Numbered from the stretch's first letter, positions 18,357-30,320 are shown. The stretch: DNA of 64,000 nt from Streptomyces sp. P3 (GCA_016893485.2 JAFEKX020000001.1:3348001-3412000); one strand, 5' to 3'. Made by a program: numbers and translations. The notes: generated by a model not told the origin, from the sequence alone.

Positions 18357-18853
18357 ATGACCCACCCGTACGCCACACCACCCATGCCCCAGCCCCAGCC
18401 GCCGTTCCAGCCGGTCCGCCCGGCACCCCGCTGGGCCCGCAAGCGGTATGTGCTCCCCGCCCTCGCGCTGGCCTTCCTCATCGGCATCGGCGCGGGCGGC
18501 TCGGGCCAGGACAAGAAGACCGACACGACGGCCGACGCCAAGCCCGCGGCGGCCAGCCCCCAGCCGACGACGACCGTCACCGCGACCACGACGGAGACCG
18601 CCACCCCGGCCCCCGCCCCGACGGTCACCACGACGAAGACCGTCAAGGTCACGAAGACGGTCACCGCCGCGGCCGCCGTGGACAGCGGCTCGGGCTCCGG
18701 CTCCGGCTCCGGCGACTCCAACTCCGGTGGTGGCAGCGCCTATTACACGAACTGCACCGCGGCCCGCGCGGCCGGCGTCACCCCCTCCACAGGGGCGACC
18801 CCGGCTACGACTCCCACCTCGACCGGGACGGGGACGGCGTCGCCTGCGAGTGA
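18357..18853 (+). CDS. Excalibur calcium-binding domain protein
   Basis: About 165 residues. An N-terminal Pro/Gln-rich stretch (MTHPYATPPMPQPQPPFQPV) precedes a single membrane anchor (YVLPALALAFLIGIGAGGSG). A Thr/Val/Ala-rich extracellular linker with SGSGSGSGSG repeats follows. The C-terminal excalibur domain is AYYTNCTAARAAGVTP, then (after one lost C near 18785) GDPGYDSHLDRDGDGVACE. The DxDxDG loop is EF-hand-like and the two cysteines probably form a disulfide. Excalibur domains are extracellular, often linked to nucleases or wall proteins; here the domain stands alone on a stalk. Confidence 0.9.
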
Positions 18854-18868
18854 CACGGGCAGCGGAAA

Positions 18869-18898
18869 GGGCGGCACCCCCGCACAGGGGTGCCGCCC
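18869..18898 (+). terminator. Hairpin terminator after excalibur gene
   Basis: GGGCGGCACCCC (18869-18880) and GGGGTGCCGCCC (18887-18898) form a perfect 12-bp stem with a six-base loop, 16 bases after the excalibur stop. It could also serve the convergent ppdK transcript. Confidence 0.85.
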
Positions 18899-18981
18899 TC
18901 TCCCATGATCCGGAACCACCGCCGCGTCGGTGAGGGTCAGGTTGCGCGGCGGGAGTCCCGGGGTCTTGAACGCCGTACGCC

Positions 18982-21701
18982 CTACCGGTGGTCGCTGCCC
19001 TGCGCCACCGAGGCCGCCCGCCCCGCCTCGAGCCGGGCCACCGGAATCCGGAACGGGGAACACGACACGTAGTCCAGTCCGACCTCGTGGAAGAAGTGGA
19101 CCGACTCGGGGTCGCCGCCGTGTTCGCCGCAGACGCCGAGCTTCAGGTCCGGGCGGGTCTCGCGGCCCGCCTTCGCGGCGAGCTCGACCAGGGAGCCGAC
19201 GCCGTCGCGGTCGATCGTCTCGAAGGGGCTGACTCCGAAGATGCCCTTCTCCAGGTAGGCCGTGAAGAAGGAGGCCTCCACGTCGTCGCGGCTGAAGCCC
19301 CACACCGTCTGCGTGAGGTCGTTCGTGCCGAAGGAGAAGAACTCCGCCGCCTCCGCGATCTGGCCCGCCGTCAGCGCGGCGCGCGGAAGTTCGATCATCG
19401 TGCCGATCGACAGCTTGAGGGACGTGCCGGTCGCGGCCTCGACCTCCGCGACGACCTGGTCGGCCTCCTCGCGGACGATCTCCAGCTCCTGGACCGTGCC
19501 GACGAGCGGGATCATGATCTCGGCGCGGGGTCGCCCTTCGCGGCCTTGCGTTCGGCGGCGGCCTCGGCGATGGCCCGTACCTGCATGGTGAACAGGCCGG
19601 GGATGACCAGGCCGAGGCGTACGCCGCGCAGGCCCAGCATCGGGTTCTGCTCGTGCAGCCGGTGGACCGCCTGGAGGAGGCGGAGGTCGTTCTCGTGGGA
19701 CTCCTGGCGGGACTCCGCGAGCGCCACCCGGACCGACAACTCCGTGATGTCCGGCAGGAATTCATGCAGCGGCGGGTCCAACAGGCGCACGGTGACCGGG
19801 AGTCCGTCCATCGCCTTGAACAGCTCGACGAAGTCGGCCTTCTGGAGCGGGAGAAGAGCCTTGAGGGACTCCTCGCGCTCGGTGTCCGTGTCGGCGAGGA
19901 TCAGCCGCTCGACCAGTTCGCGGCGGTCGCCGAGGAACATGTGCTCCGTACGGCAGAGGCCGATGCCCTGGGCGCCGAAGCGGCGGGCGCGCAACGCGTC
20001 CTCGGCGTTGTCAGCGTTGGCGCGGACCCGCAGCCGGCGGACGCGGTCGGCGTAGCCGATGATCCGGTGGACCGCCTCGACCAGTTCGTCGGCGTCGTCG
20101 GCGCCCGCGTGCATCCGGCCCTCGAAGTACTCGACGACCGGGGAGGGGACGACCGGGACCTCGCCCAGGTACACCTTGCCGCTGGAGCCGTCGATGGAGA
20201 TGACGTCGCCCTCCTCGACGACGTGTCCGCCCGGCACCGTCATCCGGCGTCGCTTGGTGTCGACCTCCAGCTCCTCGGCGCCGCACACACAGGTCTTGCC
20301 CATGCCGCGCGCGACGACGGCCGCGTGGGACGTCTTGCCGCCGCGCGAGGTGAGGATGCCCTCGGCCGCGATCATGCCGTCGAGGTCGTCGGGGTTGGTC
20401 TCCCGGCGGACCAGGATCACCTTCTCGCCCGAACGCGACCACTTCACCGCGGTGTACGAGTCGAAGACCGCCTTGCCGACCGCCGCGCCCGGCGAGGCCG
20501 CGATGCCCCGGCCGACCTGCTGGACCTTCGCGTCCTCGTCGAAGCGCGGGAACATCAGCTGCGCCAACTGCGCGCCGGTGACCCGCTGGAGGGCCTCGGC
20601 CTCGTCGATCAGCCCCTGGTCGACGAGCTGGGTGGCGATACGGAAGGCGGCACCCGCCGTCCGCTTCCCCACCCGCGTCTGGAGCATCCACAACTGGCCG
20701 CGCTCGATGGTGAATTCGATGTCGCAGAGATCCTTGTAGTGGTTCTCCAGGGTCTCCATGATCTGCATGAGCTGGTCGTACGACTTCTTGTCGATCTGCT
20801 CGAGTTCCGCCAGCGGCACGGTGTTCCGGATGCCGGCGACGACGTCCTCGCCCTGCGCGTTCTGCAAGTAGTCGCCGTAGACGCCCTGGTGGCCGCTGGC
20901 GGGGTCGCGGGTGAAGGCGACGCCGGTGCCGGAGTCGGGGCCGAGGTTGCCGAAGACCATCGAGCAGACGTTGACCGCGGTGCCGAGGTCGTGCGGGATG
21001 CGTTCCTGGCGGCGGTAGAGCTTGGCGCGGTCGGTGTTCCAGGAGTCGAAGACCGCGTGGATCGCGAGGTCCATCTGCTCGCGCGGGTCCTGCGGGAAGT
21101 CGCGGCCCGCCTCGGCCTTGACGATCCGCTTGAACCGGGTGACCAGCTTCTTCAGGTCGGCCGCGTCCAGCTCGGTGTCGACGGTGACCTTCTTGGCGTC
21201 CTTGGCCTTGTCGAGCGCCTCCTCGAAGAGGTCGCCGTCGACGCCGAGGACGGTCTTGCCGAACATCTGGATCAGGCGGCGGTACGAGTCCCACGCGAAG
21301 CGCTCGTCGCCTGCCTGCTTCGCCAGGCCCTGCACGGACTTGTCGGAGAGGCCGATGTTCAGGACGGTGTCCATCATGCCGGGCATGGAGAACTTGGCCC
21401 CGGAACGGACCGATACGAGGAGGGGGTCGTCGGCCTGCCCGAGCTGCTTGCCCATCGTCGCTTCGAGGGCGTCGAGGTGTGCACTCACCTCGTCACGCAG
21501 TGCCGCGGGCTCGTCCCCGCTGTCGAGGTACGTCTTGCACGCCTCGGTGGTGATGGTGAAACCCGGAGGGACGGGAAGGCCCAGGTTGGTCATCTCGGCG
21601 AGGTTGGCACCCTTGCCGCCGAGGAGGTCCTTGAGGTCCTTGTTTCCCTCGGTGAAGTCATAGACGAACTTCACTACGTGGGGTTCTGTGTTTTCCGACA
21701 C
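18982..21701 (-). CDS. ppdK: Pyruvate, phosphate dikinase
   Basis: About 906 residues. The GTG start at 21701 (VSENTEPHVVKFVYDF) has GAGGAG 9 bases upstream. The ATP-grasp half contains KDLLGGKGANLAEMTNLGLP and VSVRSGAKFSMPGMMDTVLN. The swivelling phosphohistidine domain has GILTSRGGKTSHAAVVARGM with the catalytic His. The PEP/pyruvate barrel includes GIGLCRTEHMF and, after one frame change near 19515, FFSFGTNDLTQTVWGFSRDD and LGVCGEHGGDPES with the active-site Cys. It reversibly converts pyruvate, ATP and phosphate to PEP, AMP and PPi. It is transcribed alone. Confidence 0.96.
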
Positions 21702-22105
21702 GGGTCTCGACTCCTCGGGACGCGGGTGGCTGCCCTGACGGCCAGGAACATACCCAGATCGAAGGCGTCTGGGTACGTCCACTTGCATGTCATGCGTCTG
21801 TAACCGGTAGTCCGCCAGCGGATCGAAAGTCAAAGCTCGGCAAGCGAACACCGCCGGATGTTTTCACTTCTTGAACGCGGCATGGTCCATCAGCGCGCTT
21901 TTATGCTCACATGAGCGGTTCACGGCTCGGCTGTTTTCGATCGATGAACGATCAAGGGGTGGCACGGAGTGCCACCCCTTGAGAAGTGCAGCCGCGCAAG
22001 ATCCGCTCACCTGAGCGCCACCCCTATCAAAGGTGGCGAGAATCACGCTTCCACAACCGACTGGATTTCACCATCCGGACGGGTCCCGCGACCGAAACGC
22101 GGACG
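21702..22105. other. Intergenic region with two hairpins downstream of ROK gene
   Basis: About 400 bases between the ppdK start and the ROK stop, locally AT-richer than its surroundings. AAGGGGTGGCAC (21954-21965) pairs with GTGCCACCCCTT (21969-21980) over a three-base loop, a strong terminator-like hairpin. CGCCACC (22016-22022) pairs with GGTGGCG (22032-22038). The shared GCCACCCCT core is repeated. The ppdK promoter must lie nearer 21720-21880. I see no ORF with coding character and no tRNA. Confidence 0.55.
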
Positions 22106-23307
22106 TCACATCCCCAGCGCGAGCAGCCGCTCCTCGACCCGCTCCGGCGCGTACAGATGCTCCACGACCATCGCCCCCGCCCCCACCAGCCCGGCCCGCC
22201 CCCGAGCCGTGAGGTCAGTACGTGCAGATGAGCGGTCGAGCGCGGCAGCGCCCGCTGGTACAGCAGCTCGCGCACGCCGGTGAGGAAGGAGGTTCCGGCC
22301 AGATCTCCCGCGATCATCAGGACTCCGGGGTTGAGCAGCGTCACCACGGTCGCCAGGACGTCCCCGACCTGCCGTCCCGCCTCGCGGGCGAACGCGGCGG
22401 CTCCGGGGTGCCCCGACGCGAGCAGGTCCCGCACATCCGAGCCGGACGCCGCCGGCACCCCGGTCTCGGCCAGCCGTCGCGCCACGGCGCCACCGCTCGC
22501 CACGGCGGCGAGACAGCCGTAGGACCCGCACCGGCACAGCGCCTGCGCGCCCGCCGGGACCCGGATGTGGCCGATGTCGCCCGCGCCGCCGTCGATCCCC
22601 GGAAGATGGAGCCGCCGACGACGACTCCCGCGCCGATGCCCGTCGACACCTTGACCAGCACGAACGCCGAGCAGTCGGGGTGGCCGGTGCGCTGTTCGCC
22701 GTACGCCATGAGGTTGGCGTCGTTGTCGACCAGGACCGGGACCCGCGGGGCGCCGGTGTGTTCGGTGAAGGCGCGGGCCAGGCGGCCCCCTTATGTCGTA
22801 GCCGTCCCAGCCGGGCATGATCGGCGGCTGGACCACGCGGCCGGTCTCGCTGTCGACGGGCCCCGGCACCGCGAGCCCGATGCCGCAGACCTCGGACGCC
22901 CGGTGGCCCGCCTTCTCCAGCAACTCGGCGAACCAGCGGCCGAGTTCACCCAGTACGGCGTCCGGGCCGTCCTCGATGACCAGCGTGCCGCCGTGCTCCG
23001 CGAGGAGCTCGCCGGTGAGGGATAGCACGCACGCGCGCGCGTGACGGGTGTCCAGGTCCGCCGCGAGGACGACCGCGTGGGCGTCGTCGAACTCCAGGGT
23101 GATCGACGGCCTGCCGCCCAGCGGGGAGTCCACGGGACCGCCCGCGCCCTCGCGCAGCCAGCCTGCGCGGAAGAGCCGGTCCAGGCGCTGGCCGACGGTC
23201 GCGCGGGAGAGCCCGGTCACCTGTTGGAGGGCGCCCCGGGTCGTCGCGCGCCCGGTGCGCACCAGTTCGAGCAGATCTCCGGCGCTCCCATGACCTCGTC
23301 CCGTCAT
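22106..23307 (-). CDS. ROK-family transcriptional repressor
   Basis: About 400 residues. An N-terminal winged helix (DLLELVRTGRATTRGALQQV, LSRATVGQRLDRLFRAGWL) precedes a sugar-kinase-like ROK domain. In the latter, SGVG-type strands (GIGLAVPGPVDSETG) and GTG-type loops (VLVKVSTGIGAGVVV, GDIGHI) are seen. The zinc site is CRCGSYGCLAA. Frame changes near 22795, 22605 and 22200 join the pieces. AAGGGG lies 7 bases before the ATG at 23307; a GTG at 23313 is also possible. It is divergent from two glycoside hydrolases and probably represses them until a sugar binds. Confidence 0.9.
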
Positions 23308-23426
23308 GCGCACCCCTTGTGTTTCTCAACCCTGCATTACATATTGAGTTTTGCGTGTTAAATAGACGTAACCCTACGGTAGCCATGACCGAACCGGTCG
23401 GCACGACGTGTTTCGTGGAGTCCCGA

Positions 23427-24862
23427 GTGGATCGCACTGCCCAGCTCACAGCCCTCCCCGAGGAACGCACCTTCGTATACGATCCGCCGCCCTTGTCAGG
23501 TTCCCTGCACCTCAGGGCCGCTGCCGTACTGGAAGGGAACTGGACGGGTGCCTCAACCGTCCCCTCCCGCGGCCTGTACCCGCACCAGTGGTCCTGGGAC
23601 TCCGCGTTCATCGCGATCGGTCTGCGGCACCTCTCGCCCCTGCGGGCGCAGCGGGAACTGGAGACGCTGCTCGCCGCCCAGTGGGGCGACGGCCGTGTCC
23701 CGCACATCGTCTTCAACCCCTCCGTGCCGCTCGACGCGTACTTCCCGAGCCCCGACTTCTGGCGCTCCTCGACCGCGGGGGCACACGGCGGGCGCCCCGC
23801 GCACCGTACAGACCTCCGGCATCGTGCAGCCACCGGTCCACGCGCTCGCCGCCTGGCTCGTGCACTGCGCCGACCCGGGTCTGTCCCGCGCGCGCGGCTT
23901 CCTCGCCGGTGTCTACCCCCGGCTGGCCGCCTGGCACCGCTATCTGCTGCACCGGCGCGACCTCGGCGGGGGCGGCCTCGCCTCCGTCGTGCACCCCTGG
24001 GAACAGGGTATGGACAACAGCCCTTGCTGGGACGCCCCGTTGGGCCGGATCACGCCGGCCCCCGCCCGCTCCTTCCGCCGCGCCGACCTCGACCACGGCG
24101 CCGCCGAGGACCGGCCGACAGACTTGGACTACGGCCGTTACGTGCGCCTCGCGACGGACTACCGGGACGGCCGATACGCCGACGGGGCAAGCGAGTTCGC
24201 GGTCGAGGACCCGTCCTTCAACGCACTGCTCATCGCCTCCGAGCACGCACTCGCCCGCATCGCACGGGAGTTGGGCGCGACCGGCACGGCCCGGCACGCG
24301 CGCGCGGAGCGGCTCACCGGGGTGCTGATCGACCGGCTGTGGGACCCGGCGGAGGGCATGTTCTTCTGCCGTGACGTACGCGGCGAGGGACTGATCCCCG
24401 AGCGCAGCGTCTCCGGCCTGATCCCGCTGCTCCTCCCCGACCTGCCCCGTGACATCGCCACCGCCCTCGTCCGTACGGCGTCCGGCCCGCACTTCGGACT
24501 CGGCGACACCACCCGACTGCCGCCCAGCTACGACCTGTTGGGCGAGGCGTTCGACCCGCGACCGGTACTGGCGCGGCCCGGCCTGGTTCAACACGAGCTG
24601 GCTGCTGGAGCGCGGCCTGCGGCTGCACGGCGAGCGCACCCGGGCGGAGGCGCTGCGCGCGGCGGTGCTGGAGACGGCCGACGCCACCGACTTCGCCGAG
24701 TACGTCGACCCTTACGACGGCGAGGCGTGCGGCGCGACCGGCTTCAGCTGGACCGCCGCGCTGACCCTGGATCTGCTCCACGAGCCCCCGGACCCGGCGT
24801 GTCCGGCGCGGCCCTCGGCACGTTCGACATGCGTGACACAGAAGCACGCGACACAGCAGTGA
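23427..24862 (+). CDS. MGH1-like glycoside hydrolase (glucosylglycerate/mannosylglycerate hydrolase type)
   Basis: About 478 residues. The GTG start (VDRTAQLTALPEERTFVYD) is supported by GGAG seven bases upstream. The (alpha/alpha)6 barrel begins GNWTGAS, then GLYPHQWSWDSAFIAIGLRH, the usual signature of this GH63-related family. VPHIVFNPSVPLDAYFPSPD follows. After a frame change near 23790 come GIVQPPVHALAAW and HPWEQGMDNSPCWDAPL. A second change near 24570 gives YWRGPAWFNTSWLLERGLRL and the end. It probably hydrolyses a glucosyl- or mannosyl-glycerate-like compound in the cytosol. It is divergent from ROK and followed by a second hydrolase. Confidence 0.85.
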
Positions 24863-24920
24863 CCGAAGTGAACGACAGCGAGGTCAAGATCGCAGGCGGA
24901 GTCAAGGGAGGGGACCGGGG

Positions 24921-26855
24921 ATGACGGACCGGCATCATCTGCTCGTGCACGGCGGGACGTTCGCAGCCGTGGGCGACGGCGGGGACATCAGCGGCGTACG
25001 GGGCGGCAGCTCCCGGACGGGTTATTCGTCCGGGACGCCCGGCACCTGAGCCGCTGGCAGCTGACGGTGGACGGCGCGGTGCCCGAGGCGCTGACGCCGG
25101 TGGCCGACGGGGACATGGCGCGCTGTGTCCTCGTCCCGCGCGGCGGACGCCAGGAGCCGCCCGCGCACACGCTCTTCCGTGAACAGGCCGTGGGTGACGG
25201 CGCGTTCGTCGAGTCGCTGAAGGTGACAAGCAACCGCCCGGTGCCGACCACGGTCCGGCTCGCGGTCACCGCCGACGCCGACTTCACGGACCAGTTCGAA
25301 CTCCGCTCCGACCACCGCACCTACGCGAAGACCGGCGTCACCCGCTCCCGCCAAGTCCTGGAGGACGGCGTGGAGTTCGCCTACCAGCGCGGCGAATGGC
25401 GGTCCTGTACGACGGTCACGGCCGAGCCCGCGCCGGACGGCGTCGAGGAGACCGGGACCGGCGCCCGCCGCATGGTGTGGACCCTGGACCTCGAACCGCA
25501 CGGCACCGCCGAGCTGGCCCTGCGCGTGATGGCCCGCCCGCACGGCGACAAGCGGGCCCTGCGGGTACCGCGCTCACCGTCCGCGCTGAACGAGCAACTC
25601 ATGGCCCTGGAGGGCGAGTACGTCCAGGGCGTCTCCTTCCCCACCGGCTGGCCTGAGCTGGCCGCCGCCTGCGCGCGGGGCCTGTCGGACCTGGCCTCGC
25701 TCCAGGTCCCGGCGAAGGGCCCGGACGGCGAGGAGCTGCGCGTACCGGCGGCGGGAGCCCCTGGTTCCTGACCCTGCTGGGCCGCGACGCCCTCCTGACC
25801 TCCCTCTTCGCGCTCCCCTACCGTCCCCAGCTCGCCGCCGCCACACTGCCGGCGCTCGCCGCGACCCAGGCGACGGACGTGGGCCCCGAGTCGGTCTCCC
25901 AGCCCGGCAAGATCGTGCACGAGGTGCGGCACGGCGAGCTGGCGCACTTCGGGCAGGTGCCGTACGGGCGGTACTACGGCTCGGTCGACGCGACCCCGCT
26001 GTTCCTGGTGCTGCTCGGCGCGTACGTGGAGCAGACCGGCGACTCGGCCCTCGCCCGGCGCCTGGAGCCCAACGCCCGTGCGGCGATCGGCTGGATGCTG
26101 GACCACGGCGGCCTGACGTCCCGGGGTTACCTGGTCTACCGCGCCGACCAGGGCGGCCTGGCCAACCAGAACTGGAAGGACTCCCCGGCGCGATCTGCGG
26201 CGCCGACGGCACGCGGGCGAGCGGTGCGGTGATGGCGGCGGGGGCGCAGGGGTACGCGTACGACGCGCTGCGCCGCACGGCGTGGGTGGCGCGGACGGTC
26301 TGGGAGGACGAGACGTACGCGGCGCTCCTGGAGCAGGCCGCGTCCGACCTGCGGGACCGTTTCCAGCGGGACTTCTGGATGCGGGAGCACTCCTTCCCGG
26401 CGCTGGCTCTGGACGGCGAGGGCCGCCAGGTGGACGCGCTGGCGTCGGACGCGGGCCATCTGCTCTGGTCCGGCCTGCTGGACAAGGAGTACGGCGAACT
26501 GGTCGGCCGCAGGCTCCTCGCCCCGGACTTCTTCTCGGGCTGGGGCGTCCGCACCCTCGCCTCCGGCCAGGCGGCGTACCACCCGTTGTCGTACCACCGG
26601 GGTTCGGTCTGGCCTCATGACAACGCGCTGATCACCCTCGGCCTGGCCCGCTACGGCCTGCACGACGAGGCCCGCACGGTCGCACACGCCCTGGTCGACG
26701 CGGCGACGGCGACCGGCCACCGCCTCCCGGAGGTCCTCGCGGGCTACGGCCGCGACACCCACCCGGAGCCGGTCCCGTACCCGCACGCGTGCGTCCGGGA
26801 GTCCCGTTCGGCGGCGGCTCCCTTGGCGCTGCTGACGGCGGTCGGGGGTGCGTGA
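24921..26855 (+). CDS. Glycogen-debranching-type amylo-alpha-1,6-glucosidase
   Basis: About 644 residues. GGGAGGGG precedes the ATG (MTDRHHLLVHGGTFAAVGDG). The GDE N-terminal bis domain follows a frame change near 25010 (GLFVRDARHLSRWQLTVDG). The catalytic (alpha/alpha)6 domain, after a change near 25760, starts WFLTLLGRDALLTSLFALPY and continues HEVRHGELAHFGQVPYGRYY and GLANQNWKDS. A last change near 26190 joins GAQGYAYDALRRTAWVARTV, FFSGWGVRTLASGQAAYHPL and GSVWPHDNALITLGL. It acts on alpha-glucosidic or related sugars. It probably shares an operon and ROK control with the preceding hydrolase. Confidence 0.87.
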
Positions 26856-27004
26856 CACAACGGTGATAAGGCGTTTGCCGGGTGTTTGCCCAGTTCCGTG
26901 AACAGGGGCCCGAGGCAACTCGTACGGAAGAGCGGTGGTCCTGCCTCCCCAAGCGGACCGCCCCTCCACTCCGATCACGGGCCTCGCACGGAAGGACCTT
27001 CGGG

Positions 27005-29124
27005 TTGCCTCAGCACACGAGCACACGCCAGACAGCGAAGACGGCCGGGGCAGCCGATGGCGAGGTACTGCCGCCGGACAACGACGAGGAACCGGCGCCG
27101 GGCGACGCGACAGCGACACCGGAGGGCGACGCCTCCGACCCGGCCGGAGCCAAGTCCGGTGCGGGCGACGGGAGTTCCGCGGCCGGTGAGGACGAGGCCG
27201 AGCCTTCCGCCGACGCCGAAGGTGAGGAGGGCGAGCAGAAGGGCACCGCGTCCGGGGGTCGTAGAAGCGCCGTCCGACGCGCCGGAGAAGCCCGCGTCCG
27301 AGACTGTCCCCGAGGCCGCGCCCGACACCGTGCAGTCCGGGACAACCGAGGGCGCTGACACCTCCTCGGACACCGAAGCCCAAGCCTCAGCCACCGACGC
27401 CGACCCGGACGCGACCCCACCCCCGAACCTGGAGCAGCCCCCTCGGACTCCGTCGCCGTACGCGGGCCTGGCGGGGCAAGCACCCCGTCGCCGCGCGCGT
27501 GGTCTCCTGGAGTGTCACCGTCCTCGCCGCCGCGCTCGTCTACGTCTGTCTGCAGATGCCGACGACGATGAACAGCCTGAAGCTCACGGAGTTCATGCGG
27601 CTTCCGGCGGAGGCGATCATGGGGGCGGTCGTGCTGATCAGCCTGCCGCGCCGGCCGCGGATCGTGCTGGCGGCGGTCTCCGGCGTGCTCACCGCCGTCG
27701 TGGCGATCCTGAACATGCTCGACATGGGCTTCAACGAGTACCTGGGCCGGGGCTTCAACGTCATCCTGGACTGGAGCCTGTTCGCCGACGCCCAGAGCTA
27801 TCTCAAGGACACCTTCGGCGGAGCGGCCACCACCGCCATCACGGTCGGCGTGATCCTCTTCGTCCTGCTGCTGATCGTCCTGGTCTCGCTGGCCACCGTC
27901 CGCCTCGCCAACCTGCTCGCCGCGCACAAGGCCCACGCGTCCCGGGGCGCGCTGATCGCCGGCACGGTCTGGATCACCTGCACGGCGTTCGGCCTCCAGG
28001 TCTCCGGGGTGCCGCTCGCCGCCGACCACACCGCCGCGATCCTCAAGCTCCGCACGGTCGCGGTCCGCAACACCCTGCGCGACGAGGCCGAGTTCAAGAA
28101 GGTCGCGAAGGTCGACGCGTTCGGCAACACCCCCGGCAGCCAGCTCGTCCCCGACCTGCGCGGCAAGGACATGATCTTCACCTTCATCGAGAGCTACGGC
28201 CGGAGCGCGATCGAGGACCCGATCATGGCGCCGGGTGTCGACCAGACCCTCGCCGCCGACACCAAGGCCCTCTCGAAGGCGGGCTTCGCCGCGAAGAGCG
28301 GCTGGCTGACCTCGGCGACGTACGGCGGCAGCAGCTGGCTCGGCCACTCCACCACCATGTCGGGCCTGTGGGTCAGCAACCAGCAGCGCTACCGCACGGT
28401 GATGGCCAGCGACCACCTCAGCCTGACCGACGCCTTCAAGAAGACCGGCGACTACGACACCGTCGGCGTGATGCCGGGTGTGCAGAAGGGCTGGCCGGAA
28501 CAGAGCTTCTACGGCCTCGACAAGGTCTACAACGCCTTCCAACTCGGCTACAAGGGACCGAAGTTCAGCTGGTCGACGATGCCGGACCAGTACGCGCTGG
28601 AGCAGTTCCAGAAGCAGGTGCACAGCAAGCCCCGCACCGACGGCAGGTCCCTGATGTCGATGATCATCCTGACGTCGAGCCACCAGCCCTGGGCGCCGAT
28701 CCCGAAGCTCGTCCCGTGGGACCAGCTGGGCAACGGCTCGATCTTCGACTCGATCCAGAAGGCCGGCAACAAGGCCTCCGACGTCATCGCCGACACCACC
28801 AAGTCCCGCCAGGAGTACGGCAAGTCGATCCAGTACTCGGTGAACTCCCTCACCCAGTGGCTGGAGCGCTACGGCAACGACAACACCGTGCTCGTCTTCC
28901 TCGGCGACCACCAGCCGATCGCCCGGGTCAGCGGCAGCCACGCCAGCCGTGACGTCCCGATCTCGATCGTCGCCAAGGACCCCAAGGTCCTTGAGAAGGT
29001 CGACAGTTGGAACTGGACGGACGGCCTGCGCCCCGCGCACGACGCCCCGGTGTGGAAGATGAGCGACTTCCGCGACAAGTTCCTCACGGCGTACGGCTCG
29101 ACGCCCCACCCGAAGGAGAACTGA
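27005..29124 (+). CDS. LTA-synthase-like sulfatase / phosphoglycerol transferase
   Basis: About 706 residues. No ATG suits the start; a TTG at 27005 (LPQHTSTRQTAKTAG) follows GGAAGGACC, so the start is tentative. The first 150 residues are acidic and low in complexity (PDNDEEPAPGDATATPEGDA), with frame changes near 27262 and 27466. About five TM helices follow (VLAAALVYVCLQMPTTMNSL, VGVILFVLLLIVLVSLATVR). The extracellular alkaline-phosphatase-fold domain has MIFTFIESYGRSAIEDP, the nucleophile region TYGGSSWLGHSTTMSGLW, and metal-binding VLVFLGDHQPIA. It probably transfers phosphoglycerol or phosphoethanolamine onto envelope polymers. Confidence 0.85.
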
Positions 29125-29142
29125 CCGGCCCGCGCGGCGCGT

Positions 29143-30320
29143 TCAGCCCCGGACGTGTCCAGTTCCGCGTCCTCGCCGATCCCCGCGCAGTCGTACGGGT
29201 CCTTCAGCCAACCGTCCGGCAACACCACCCGGTTGTTGCCGGACGTACGGCCGCGGGGCCCGTCGGCGCCGGCCGGCCAGGACTGGTCGAGGTCCAACTC
29301 GTCGAGCCCGGACCGGAGTTCGTCCAGTGACGAGGTGATCGCGAGCCGCTTGCGCATCTCGCTGCCGACCGCGAAGCCCTTCAGGTACCAGGCGACGTGC
29401 TTGCGGAAGTCGATGACCCCGCGCGCCTCGTCCCCGATCCACTCGCCGAGCAGCGTCGCGTGCCGCACCATGATGTCGGCGACCTCGCGCAACGACGGCT
29501 TCAGCACGTCCTGTCGGCGCCCCTCGAAGGCGGCCACGAGGTCGGCGAAGAGCCACGGCCCCCCCAGGCACCCGCGCCCGACCACGACCCCGTCACACCC
29601 GGTCTCCCGCACCATCCGCACCGCGTTCTCGGCCGACCAGATGTCGCCGTTGCCGAGCACGGGGATCTCCGGCACATGCTCCTTGAGCCGCGCGATCGCG
29701 TCCCAGTCCGCCGTGCCGCCGTAGTGCTGGGCGGCGGTGCGGCCGTGCAGCGCGATGGAGGTGACGCCCTCCTCCACGGCGATGCGGCCTGCGTCGAGGA
29801 ACGTGATGTGGTCGTCGTCGATGCCCTTGCGCATCTTCATCGTGACGGGCAGGTCACCGGCCCCGCTGACGGCCTCCTTCAGGATCGCCCGCAGCAGGTT
29901 CCGCTTGTACGGCAGCGCGGAGCCGCCGCCCTTGCGGGTCACCTTCGGCACCGGGCAGCCGAAGTTCAGGTCGATGTGGTCGGCGAGATCCTCTTCCGCG
30001 ATCATGCGGACGGCCTTGCCGACGGTCGCCGGGTCGACGCCGTAGAGCTGGATCGAGCGCGGCTTCTCCGTCGCGTCGAAGTGCACCAGCTGCATGGTCT
30101 TCTCGTTGCGCTCGACCAGCGCCCGGGTCGTGATCATCTCGCTGACGAACAGGCCCTTGCCGCCACTGAACTCCCGGCACAGGGTGCGGAAGGGCGCGTT
30201 CGTGATCCCGGCCATGGGGGCCAGGACGACGGGCGGCGAGACGACGTGCGGACCGACCCGCAGAGGCGACACGGCCGGGGCTGCGGACGGGGAGGCGGAC
30301 GAGGCGACGGGCGTGGACAT
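29143..30320 (-). CDS. dusB: tRNA-dihydrouridine synthase B
   Basis: About 390 residues. It starts MSTPVASSASPSAAPAVSPL; the FMN TIM barrel shows VVLAPMAGITNAPFRTLCRE, IDLNFGCPVPKVTRKGGGSA, ALHGRTAAQHYGGTADWDAI and GCDGVVVGRGCLGGPWLF. The Cys of NFGCP is the expected proton donor. It reduces uridines in tRNA D-loops with NADPH. The natural end is probably DTSGG at 29143, needing one extra G; otherwise the frame runs antisense into the sulfatase gene. Convergent with the sulfatase, 18 bases apart. Confidence 0.94.

Noticed and set aside
19653..21803. 716-codon plus-strand frame over ppdK
   Set aside because: Antisense shadow created by GC-biased third positions of ppdK; it has no domain signature and no ribosome site.
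21981..22105. Possible tRNA or small stable RNA
   Set aside because: No TTCGA T-loop or anticodon arm could be fitted on either strand.
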